The notes beneath the pieces are model-generated. The model ran no database searches. It worked only from the letters and a program-made list of their open reading frames with translations, and had not been told where the DNA came from. Source: Paracentrotus lividus (Eukaryota > Echinodermata > Echinoidea > Camarodonta > Echinidae). From it: a DNA stretch of 64,000 nucleotides. Shown in pieces: positions 51,453-61,859 of this stretch. Every line of letters begins with the position of its first letter. The first letter of the stretch is position 1. The stretch is taken from contig CALNVZ010003429.1 in assembly GCA_940671915.1 (NCBI GenBank), forward strand, positions 18,673,286 to 18,737,285. The letters run 5' to 3'. Both the position numbers and the translations under genes were made by a program.

Positions 51453-53406
51453 TCTTCTGGGGTCTATTTGTTTCGCATAATGTTGTTACTGCAATGGACG
51501 TGTAATATGGTAGGGCTATAATAGTAAGTGATTCATGATACAGTGTTACAACATGTTACTTAGTGTCAGGAATTTGGCGGCCCATGTTGTGATGACATAG
51601 GAAATTACTTTAATACTTCGGGTAAAGTATGGCCTAAATAGAGAAGGAAAATAAGTTCAGAGTTGCTGCCATTTTGGCCAAGTGCAGATATAAACCCTTT
51701 ACCTCATGCATTCACGCTTATTTAGATCTATTTCATTTTTTTTTTAAATATAAGAGACAAGAGAAAAAAAGATCTTTTTGACATGCAAGCCAAACAAAGG
51801 GTTACAATATAAGATGTTTAATTAAACAAGACCAGACAATATGACCATTTTAAATATGTGGTGAGCTTATTGTTACATTATTCTGTATTTTCAATTAATC
51901 AATAAATTCAAATTTTTTTCTTGTACAGCACGAGCATGAAAACAATAAAATTCAATTATTCTCTCAGTTTCAAACTATTAATTCATCACCGACACTTGTT
52001 GTGTGGCTTTTCATTGTGCACTGCTCGATTCTTATTCATGAGCATAGATCTTTAATAACCTAACTAAGTATAAAACAGAACCGATGTATAAGGCCTATCT
52101 TCTTCTTCTTCTTCCTCCGTTTGCTTCGGAGGAAGAAGAAGAATACTTAGTATTATCAGGCGCGTATCCAGGATTTGGCACCCCGGGGGGCCCGATGTGA
52201 TTTTGATTTTGGCGCCCCCAATTGGTGGCTGCAGAAAGGTTTACAGCCCTATTTTTTGCCCCGTTACACCGGACAGAGCCAAAAGGTACACTCAAAAATT
52301 TCACGTCACGCTCGGCCGGAGGGGGGGGGGGGGGTACGGGCAGAGGGGCCGCTGACTGATGGGGAGGGGAGATTCAAAAGAATGAAACAGAACACGTGAT
52401 CTAACAGGAACGACGCAATCAAGCGACACGGAAAGGCAATTGAGGAGGGGGAGAGGGGGCACGTAGGTTACATCAGTTCGAAATTTTTTCCGGCTCGGAA
52501 CCCAAAGTCGCATATATCGGCTTGTAGCGAGGTAGCTTTCAAAGAAGCTCAATCGGCTCTAATCATGCAATTTTCGTCTTTTTTTTTATTTTTTTTTACA
52601 TTTAAGCTCGATTTGGCGACCCTCCTAAAGAGTCAAAATTATAGGCGCCCCTCTCAGCGTCATTTTGAGCGCACCCTTCGCCCTACCCGGGCCGGGAACC
52701 CGTAAAGCCCCCACAGCAATACCCGCAGCATGATATATACTAACACGTTAGGCAGAAATAACCACCGTTCTCGATCACTCAGGATACGTGATACTTAGGA
52801 CTTGGTCTAGGTCATTTTTCGGCATAATTATAAAACCAATTCCAGAAATACTCTTTTCTCCTTTTCAAACAACATAAAAAGCAGTTAACAGACACAATAA
52901 TCTTACCTAAATTATACGATCCTTCCTGGAATTCTTGTATTTAGAAACACATAATGTAGCTTACATGATTAGAAAGGCTTATTACCCATTCCCAAACGAG
53001 ACGACAGGTGTATCCATGAGACTTGTATACAAGTTTATGCTAATTGGATTTTGCCTCGGACACACGCGCAGTAAAATAAAAATAATAACAAGGCATGCAG
53101 TGTTAGGTAGACATTATAAATATTTTCCAGTAAAATTTAAAACATAATATGGAATCATAATTCGTAAAATGAAAAATGTATAAAATCCATTTTAATCCAA
53201 AATTACTGAAAAGGTGCGGGCAATTCAGAGTACTGTTTAGTGGGACAGCCTTTGATTGAGGCTAGGTAATTTATGACGTCATTGCCGTATTTTGATTGTT
53301 CCTGTCTCACTGTGGAATCAACACTGAAAATCCGCATTTCTATCCACTTTTGAGAAATCAAGTGCGTATAAAATAGAAAAACTGAGGGCAGGTGTTCTGT
53401 TTCAAG
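51453..53406. promoter_or_regulatory. Divergent spacer between ANKRD66-like and VPS28
   Basis: Both genes start outward from this 1.95-kb spacer, so it must hold both promoters. It contains an 18-bp-arm hairpin at 52100-52143 (CTTCTTCCTCCG and complement), a GC-rich repeat block at about 52155-52710 and AT-rich DNA elsewhere. No TATA box or other core element is convincing. Confidence 0.45.
52155..52710. mobile_element. GC-rich repeat with G runs, related in its end to 25034-25391
   Basis: AGGCGCGTATCCAGGATTTG opens the block and TACCCGGGCCGGGAACCCGT lies near its end. The opening resembles the CAGGC(A)CGTAACTAGGA terminus at 25 kb. Frames inside are low-complexity. Ends are uncertain. Confidence 0.4.
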
Positions 53407-56400
53407 ATGTTTTCGGGTGTTCCAGTAACTCAGAGCTCATGTAAGACCCTAATTTATTCGACTTTTTGACGGTGTATTATAAATGCAGTATATTGTAGTC
53501 CCACACTACGACATTGATGTTGTTATTTGGGACATAATGATTAAAGATTTTTTTTTTTTTTTTTAGAAAGAACTCGGTCTCGGAGCTGAGACAAGACCCT
53601 TTGGCTTTGCAAAGTCATTCACATATTACTTAATATAGTGAAGTTATATAGGAAGTGGAAGTTATACATATAACCCCGGTAGAAGAGAAAACTAACGTTA
53701 GAAGCAAAAAACTTCAGTTCATGCGTCAAGACTTGAATTTGATTTTTAATCATGTTTCATGGTTCGTGAGTCACAAATAAATCACATGTGAACTTTAAGG
53801 CGCCTTCTCCAAACAAAGTGCGTCAGCTTCCCGCATCTTTTGTACCAATAGACGATTTATCGGCTTTTGAATAGAATCCTGAAATCTTAATACGGCATAA
53901 ACACATTAAAAGCAGAAAGCCGATTGTTTCTCGAGTTGGATCAGGAAGCTGCAGGAAACTGACGCACTTTGTTTGGAGAAGGCGCCTAACAATTTTTAAT
54001 CTGGATTTTTACTCATCAGTTTTTCCACAAAGCTCCACGTTGAGTTACGATGTCAATACTATTACTCATGTAATTGTGCTGAGTGGCAACATAGTCATAG
54101 GTCTATATTATAGCGATGGGTCCAGACTTTAAAAAAAAAAAAATTTTCATGGAAAAATAGATACTTAGAATTTCTTTTTAAAATACCATGCCTAGATAAT
54201 AGACTTCACTCAACTTTACCTTTTTAGAGGTCAAGTCTATTTGGACTGAAGAAATTGCTTCGATTCAGAAAAAGTTTATTTGAATTGTTAAAAAACGGAA
54301 GAATTTTGAAATTGAAAGAAGATAACTTGCAAGCAGGTCTTCAAATACTAGTTGGTTGTGATTTGACTTTAATATGCAAGTTGAATTGAGCTTGGGCAAA
54401 GTTGACTGTATACAACATTGTACTTTTATTAGATTGTGGAATAAATTTGAATATATTGAATTGATTTTGTACAAAGTTTACTATATGCTGTGTTAGATTG
54501 GTTGTCTGTCTTTATCTGCATGATCTGCTTACATTGTATGTACAAAAGTAAAGGAAGAAAAAATATTTTGACCATTTCGATGTAGACTGAGCTACGATTA
54601 TTATACTTAATTGTACTTTTGGAGGCATTGAGTTGATCCAGTATGTATACAGCTTTGAGTATTTGATGAAAATGACTTGTTTTTTGTTTCAAATCGCAGC
54701 TTCATCATCAAGCCACAGACCAGAATTATATGAGGTAAAGTATAACAATTTGAATAGGCAAATAATCAGTTGAACCTTTGTATACTTTATTTCAAGTTCA
54801 ACTTCAAGTTTTTATTTAATTTCCGGACCTAATACCCAAATAATCAATTTGAAATGAAAATTAAATGTAAATTGATGGAGGACTACATTTATTAGTTGTT
54901 ATGATCTCTACGTTGTAAACATTTGGCTCTACTCTTGTACCTGAAACTGAAAGGGGGTCATGATCATATAATTTTGGGGTTCTAGGCTTCAATTTTGAGG
55001 TCGATATGCAAGGGATGCTTGATAGTCCCAAGCGTTTTCTAAAGAGATGCACCTTTCAGGCTGTTGACTATGAACACAATTTTTATTGTGTCCATTGCAT
55101 AATCTTTATTTTCCGCTGGAATGTTTTAAAAATTCTTTTTGCTTTAGGAAGTGAAATTGTACAGAAATGTGCGAGAAAGGGAAAAGTATGACAACATGGC
55201 TGAATTGTTTGCTGTGATCAACACATTGGAATGGCTGGAGAAAGCACACATAAGAGATGCAGTCCCTGCAAAGGAGTAAGTTTAAATGAGACAGAAAATT
55301 TTTGCACTGAAAGGCTCAATATTTCTCCTTTCTTCTCCTCCTCATCCTACTCTCTCTCTCTCTCGCTACATGCATCTCTCTCCTCTGCTCTCTCTGAACT
55401 TCTCTCTCTCGTTTTCCCCCTAGCTTTTTGTATGTCATCTGTGTGTTTTCCTTTTAATTTGAATGTACTGTGTTTGGCCATATTATTTTATTAATTTTAT
55501 AAAGTTCAAAAATTGATTTGACCTTGGACATGTGTATTGTATGAATACAATATGGAAGATAACCGATCATGTGAATATGTAAATGCTGATATCCCTAGAA
55601 ATTAGAGATAGCAGTTTAACTTGGTAGCATTGTTATATGCTGTAATAGCCCTGACACTTTCTTAAGCTTTGGTAATTCAAGATCCTAAAAAGGAGAGGGG
55701 GGGGGGCAGGGCTGATTTCATCTCCTTGGCTGTGAGGTGACAAAAAAAATACCCAAGCCTTTTAAGTGTTAAACAGGGTTTCCTGATTAGGCAACCTACA
55801 TAGTAGCTTGTGCACTAGTGTATTAAAAAAAAAAGTAGTAATTACACAAAACTACCAACATAATAAATTTGAAGAACAGGAGGTGGATCAAGTTGTTTAA
55901 ATTCTGGTAATATGTTTTGGATCATTCCAGGTACACAGGTTCCTGTTCAAAGCGTCTGATGCAGTACAAGGCAGCTTTCAGACATGTCAAGGGAGAGTAC
56001 ACATCAGTAGAATACTTCAAATGTAGCAATTAAAGAAAACTACCAACATAACATATTTGAAGAACAACTGTTCATATTTTGTTTTTCATTACTTGCAATA
56101 TGTTTGGATCACTCCAGGTACACAGGTTCCTGTTCAAAGCTTCTTATGCAGTACAAGGCAGCTTTCAGACATGTCAAGGGAGAGTACACATCAGTAGAAG
56201 AATTCATGAAGAAATACAGGGTAAGTGCATTGAGGATGGTAATTGTGATCTTTTTAGAGTTTAAATCACACAAATCATTTCATTGACTCTCTATCTTTTC
56301 TTTTAGCAACTTCTGACAGGTATAACCCAGGGTAGAAGTACTACTGCTATTTAAAAAATTTTATTCAAAGATATTTATCCAGAATTCGGAGCAATCGCAA

Positions 56401-57969
56401 AAAAAATCAAAGCAAAAATTAGATCTCTAACTAGTTTTGCACTGGAAAATGCAGAATAATGACCAAATATTTAATGATGACAAGAAAATATCACTTCAGG
56501 CAAATCCTTCTTTCCGCACAAGTGATGATTCTTATACTTTAAATTGTCCAAATTTGTTTGTTGCATGCATTTTACTTTAAAAATGCTCTAAAGCTTTCTT
56601 TTTTTATATTTAAAATATTTATTCATTTGCAAATCAAATTGTATCATACCATATCTCAATTATTTCAGATGAATTGCCCAGCAGCGATGGAGAGGATAAA
56701 AGAAGATCGTCCAATTACAATCAAGAAAGACGATGGGAATACCAGTGAATGCATTGCACAAATTGTCTCGGTAAGTACAAACACTACTCATGATCGCTAT
56801 ATCTGTTATGTACATGTAGCTATCGATATTCTTTTTTTGTACTCATTTGCTGCTGGTATATATGTATCAATTTTTATTACATTTTAATCTAAACAAAATC
56901 GAAAACACTTCTGCTCTATAAATAGTTATTGAATTCAATTTTAATATTGGAATCGATAATAGAGATTGACAAAAGTCAGAAATCCTGAATAATTCTACGA
57001 AATGATTGAAGAACTTTTACATTTCCCATGATACATTTCTTGCTTTAAAGTTGTCATGCACAACCGAGTTAGTTGTAAATGAAAGTGACAGGAACGAACA
57101 ATATTTTTAGTATGTATGGATAATAATGAAAGACCATGTGAATGCTTTCACTGCTGTCACACACAGGATAAAACAAATTTTTTTCTTAATGGGGGCACTT
57201 TTTTCAATGGATATAAATTTTCAGTGGTAATAATTTGATTGATGGGGGCTGTTTTTAGCGTCTCAGGGAAAATTGCGCTAAGTCCCCATGAAATTTTTTT
57301 ATCCTGGTCACACATCTGCTTATCCAATAAAAGAGAACTAGTGGAGTAAAATCGAGTCAAAAAGAGCCTGAGCTTTCGATCCTAACATAATCTTCGTCAG
57401 AGACAAATGACAAACATGTCCAATAAACTAATGCTAAACATTTTATTATTGCTTATTTTGACCCTACAGTTATTCATCACAGTGATGGACAAGCTAAGAC
57501 TGGATATGAAAGCAGTAGACGAGGTCGAACCGGAGGTCAGGGAACTTAGTGAAACCATGAGTAGAATGGGCTCACTACCCACTGAATACGATGGCAAGGA
57601 AAAGATCACCAAATGGTGAGTGTTACTCTGAATATGTTTATCTGGGATAATTTTCATCATGAAAAATAATTTCTCCTGGTCACAATACGAAAATGTATGT
57701 TAAAATCTACTCTTGTTCAGTAAAATGAGATTTCACGACATGCACCTTGTTGTAAATTTTGGAGCGTTCTGTAAAAAGCATCTTAAATTGCATTGAAATA
57801 TTCATGAAAATATTTGAAATTCCTTCTTTTTTTTTCTTATAGGTTAAAGACCATGAGTGCAATGAGGGCGGCTGACGAACTCTCTGAAGAGCAGATTCGA
57901 CAGCTTCTCTATGACCTGGACTCTGCCTATAACAGCTTCATGAGAACACTGAGCGGTGGATCACAATGA
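53407..57969 (+). CDS. VPS28: VPS28, ESCRT-I subunit
   Basis: Core ESCRT-I subunit that works with TSG101 and VPS37 in sorting ubiquitinated cargo into multivesicular bodies. Exons: 53407-53440, 54700-54734, 55148-55275, 56118-56220, 56669-56770, 57470-57615, 57843-57969; 675 nt, 224 aa (human 221). The N-terminal core domain has [20 protein letters not shown] and [18 protein letters not shown]. It is linked through [16 protein letters not shown] to the C-terminal four-helix domain ([40 protein letters not shown]) that contacts ESCRT-II in other species. The start gives MFSGVPVTQ, as in MFHGIPATP of human. A broken duplicate of exon 4 lies just before the real one. Confidence 0.98.
53798..53987. 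mobile_element. 190-bp Harbinger-like MITE in VPS28 intron 1
   Basis: Perfect inverted ends of about 28 bp (GGCGCCTTCTCCAAACAAAG and complement) are flanked on both sides by TAA. That fits the 3-bp target duplication of PIF/Harbinger elements. The interior also carries an inverted AAGCCGAT-type stretch. No protein. Confidence 0.78.
55851..56036 (+). pseudogene. Broken tandem duplicate of VPS28 exon 4 and its acceptor
   Basis: A ~187-bp unit is repeated at 56038 onward. The copy at 55931 keeps the acceptor (TTCCAG) and ~75 nt of exon, with two codon differences (CGTCTG for CTTCTT). It then leaves the exon, losing ~18 coding nt and the donor, and meets a stop codon. Splicing into it without a donor would truncate VPS28, so exon 56118-56220 is the one used. 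Confidence 0.88.
57364..57404 (-). repeat. Interspersed repeat end with hammerhead-like core
   Basis: On the minus strand it reads CTGACGA, a short GATT/GATC stem, then GAAA, the conserved order of a hammerhead ribozyme core. Stems I and III do not close with the flanks I can see, so this is at best a relic or a coincidence. It lies in VPS28 intron 5. Confidence 0.3.
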
Positions 57970-60393
57970 GTATGATGTCAGCTGTATATAACAAATGAAG
58001 ATAAAAACCTGGAGAGGTATTCACAGAACAGGTGTAACCAGGGGCATTTGATGTGAGGGAATTTCATCATATGCATAGATGCGCTTAACTTATTGTGTGA
58101 ATACTTCTCTAAACCGTGGATGAAATAATATATATTCTTTTACTGTTGTAAATGATATTTTATACTTAAATGTTTGAGGGCAAGTTCAAGTTATTAACAT
58201 ATTTGGGAACACTATTTTAAGTGTGCCTGTATGAAGTAATTCAGCAAATATAGTGAATTAAGATACATTATGATTTGATTCAAAACCCCATCCTTTCCAT
58301 GGCTGGCAAGTACCCCCCCCCCCCCCCCCCCCCCGAACAAAACCAATAACCCAAAATATATTGAGATGATCAACATTAGGTTAGTCCTATAAATTACATC
58401 CATACCTGTTCCTGTTTCTTTCTTCAAACAAAGACTGGCGAATTATTACAAATATTGTACTTAAAACACAAGGTTCATCATGAAATATGTAATTAAGATT
58501 GAAATAAGGATCTTCAAAGAATCTTCAAAACAAATAATTGTAAACCCAATTGCACATATTATTAGTCGTTTATTTATTTTTTTTTCCCATAAAGATATTG
58601 ACTCTGTATGTGATATACAATAATCAAGGATCTAATTGATATTTGTAATGCACCATAACTTGGACTTGCCCTATTTATTATTATCATTTTTATTATCATT
58701 TTTACTCTTACAGAAGAGTGACATTGATATGATATGTGTATAATTTTGTAAATGATATGGCATAGGGAAAGACTATTGGTAAGTACATTATTGAAATGCC
58801 TAGTCCAAAAACTAAGAATAGCAAAAAGATTTATATCCAAGAAGGTGCTTGGTACGTTTGCCAAAAATCTCAATATAGATCTTGTTATTGACTACCAACA
58901 AGAAGAAAAAAAAAAGAGTATTGATTACTGAACTTTTTTGAAAATGGGGACTTGAGCGCCTTTTAAAAATTTGGTGGTAACAATTGAGAGTGGATATGAA
59001 GCCCCTGCATGCAGTGTAGCTTCGTGCCCTGTAGGACAATTTCTGCAATTCCTATGATATCGGTTTCGGTATGGTTCTAGGAAAAATACGCTATTGTCAA
59101 ACTTTCCACATGCTGTATTTGCTCGGTGCATGTCTGAAAAAACAAAGTACATGTGACGTAGAATTTTTTGACGTAATCCGCTGTAGAGAGATGCAGGATG
59201 CTCATAGGACTAGTTATGACTACCACTACCTTATATTAAATACTCATTAAACAAAGCATTCAGGAGAGAAACAAAGGCCATGTCAAACGCTTGAATCAAA
59301 TAACGTTTACACAATTTATTTGCTACACAAACTTTACCTCTGTGCAGCAGTGGATTTCAACTAACAAAATTTTGTTAAACTGAATAGTTTAAACATACAT
59401 GAAGGTTTCCAAAATTTGGGATGGGGTATTCTGCTTATTTTTACTGAAAACTTGTGATTCCCTTGCTTGTTATAACGAGTGGATGTAGTCATATTAAAAC
59501 TATGTTCTTCAATGAGACACTGCAGGTTGTAAGATACCTGCAGGTTATGTAATGTATATATATCTAAGCTATATTTCTTCTTTCATATAAACTGAATTTG
59601 AAAAAAAATACATCATCATTTTTTACTAGTAGTAAGGGTTTATTTTTTAATTCCCTTAAAGATTTAAAGTATTTCATACGCAATGGTAGTTTAGTAAATA
59701 TTTTATAAACTCTTTTTCAATAGGATGAAACAATCACACAGGCTACATGTATTTCCTCATCATAATCTTATATCGTATTAGTGTGTTTTTTTCTTTTAAT
59801 CATTACTCAAGATCCTAAATTTCAAATGAAATTGTTCATGTGAATTGTATACTACACCCCCGGGATATTACTTCTACCGGTACATGTAATATGTACATTT
59901 TTGCTAAGTTAGGTAATAGTGCAATTTGTATATTAAATTTTGTAATACAGCTACACAAGTATTTACAATTTGTTCTTTGTGTTTACGTTGATCTTTTTCA
60001 TTTGTTATAAAATGGATTCAAGAATTCATTACCAATTACGCATGCTGATATTAGTCATGTGTACACTTTTTTTTTTAAAACTCCATGCACACACAAACAA
60101 AGGCATAATACATGGCAAATACATGAACTCACAAATCGGGAAAAATTTGATATTCTCAAAGTTTAATAATAATAGTTACATGTACATGATTATGACACAT
60201 GAAATATGACATAAGTAGAATAAAATACATATCCACTTGGTACAAGTATGGCTGAAAAGAAAAATTGAAACTTTCAAACTGACATTTTCGCTCTGTAAAC
60301 TTCAGATGATACATTTTGTTGTATTTGTGCAATTTATTCAAATGAGTGTAATATAATGATTTTGGAATACATGCATTTAATGACCTTTTGAAA
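57970..60393. other. VPS28 3' flank without a recognised gene
   Basis: This AT-rich DNA holds a C20-type run (58313-58334) and scattered short repeats. Frames up to 111 aa on either strand are composition-driven and match nothing I know. The VPS28 polyadenylation site was not identified with confidence. Confidence 0.5.
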
Positions 60394-60567
60394 ACTTGGT
60401 GTTTCACCAAGTCGTTTGTAAAGTTGCAAATAATTTTAAGAATAACAGGAACATATTCTTTTGCTATGATAATAATCTCATTCTCTGTCATTTATCACAA
60501 GAACTGCTCACCAGTCGCTCGTAAAGTTGTTCGTAACTGACAAACGACTTGGTTAAACACCACCAGG
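60394..60567. mobile_element. ~174-bp MITE with GTGTTTCAC termini
   Basis: The left end ACTTGGTGTTTCACCAAGTC and right end GACTTGGTTAAACACCACCA are imperfect inverted repeats. The body carries GTAAAGTTG repeats (GTCGTTTGTAAAGTTGC, GCTCGTAAAGTTGTTCG). It resembles the element at 32452-32621. Confidence 0.65.
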
Positions 60568-60762
60568 TAATAATGCAACTATTGCAGTGTTGATTTTCAT
60601 GGCACTTATTGCCAAAAGGTGAAGAACTCATTTGATGTTAAAACATCTCCTCTCTACATTTTTTTTAACATATCAAATGAGTTCTCCACTTTTTGGCAAT
60701 AAGTGCCAGGTAACAATGCAACTGTTGCAGTGTTGATTTTTACGGCACTTATTGCCAAAACG
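60568..60762. repeat. Inverted and direct repeat cluster
   Basis: GGCACTTATTGCCAAAAGGT (60601) and its complement (ending ~60708) form a ~108-bp hairpin. GCAACTATTGCAGTGTTGAT (60574) recurs as GCAACTGTTGCAGTGTTGAT at 60718. A third arm, GGCACTTATTGCCAAAACG at 60744, is interrupted by the element at 60763. Confidence 0.8.
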
Positions 60763-61537
60763 TTAAGCCCTACTTACCTGGGCTATTTTGTGAGCTTAAA
60801 GTCCTGGGGGGGGGGGGGGGGCCTTTTAGGCCCCCCTAAGATCTCGGCCGCGGATCGCGCGATCGCGACGAAAATTCGCATGAAGGTAGAGAATCACATA
60901 ATCTACGCGGTTGTATAGGTAAATTGCACGAAATTCATAAATTTTATTTTATATGAATTAATTATGCTAATTTATTCATGAAATCATACTTTTTGCTCTA
61001 ATTCACTAAATAAAGCTCCTAGAAAGCTAATTTTTTGTGAAAATATTCTTTATAGCATTCCTAAGAATTGTAAATGAAAAAAATTCCGGTACCAAAATCG
61101 ATTTCTTATGTATTTTATTGTTTTTTAAATTTCTTATGTATTTCTTTGTTTTTTGACCTTTTTATTTTTATTGTTTTTTCGACACAATTCGTCCGTGACA
61201 TTATTTCGGCCATAAATAGCATAAAATTAAATGACTCTTGTCAATAATATTAAAAATAAGCACTCATTTATGAATTCTAGCTGAAAACACATTTTGCATT
61301 GACTTTGTACATGAAATCACGTTTTTGAGCCATTTTTGGTCTGACGGAAATTTTTGGAAATCGTGGAACGTCGTAACGGTACATCCGATTCACGCGGAAA
61401 TGGTTTTAAAAGATGCGCAAGACTTCAAAGTAAAAAGTCAGTGAGCGGCGCGATCACAAAATTTCGTACTGCGGATTTATCGCGAAAAATGTCGAGGGGG
61501 GGGCCTTAAAGGCCCCCCCCAGGTAAGTTAGGGTTAA
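60763..61537. mobile_element. 775-bp TTAA-flanked MITE with poly-G blocks
   Basis: Left TTAAGCCCTACTTACCTG and right AGGTAAGTTAGGGTTAA are inverted ends at TTAA. G and C runs and GATCTCGGCCGCGGATCG lie inside, related to GATCTCGGCCACGGATGG in the 11.9-kb element. It splits a repeat whose uninterrupted relative lies at 60601-60650. Confidence 0.82.
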
Positions 61538-61859
61538 GAGATCATTTCATATTAAAACATCTCTTTCTACTTTTGTTTTCTATATCAAAATGTCATGAAA
61601 TTTATTCCAACAAAAGTTGTCATCCTTAAGCCAACTATCTACACATTACAGTAGGCCTATATACGAACACGAATTATCTGTCAAATTTGTTTAACACATA
61701 GTTAATCACACACACATATGAAAAAATGAATCAATATTTAGAAAGGAAAAAAATGTCCTATTCTAGTATAAATATAATGTCAGGTTAACAACGTCTTCAC
61801 ATGAAATCACCTATACAATGAAAATGATCTCAACACGATACAAAAAGTAAGTTCCCTTT

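Noticed and set aside
55931-56034. VPS28 exon copy as the genuine exon 4
   Set aside because: It lacks the donor and the last ~18 coding nt and meets a stop; the copy at 56118-56220 gives the full conserved protein.
60156-60491. 111-codon minus-strand frame downstream of VPS28
   Set aside because: It is AT-driven, overlaps a MITE and shows no recognisable domain or splice signals.
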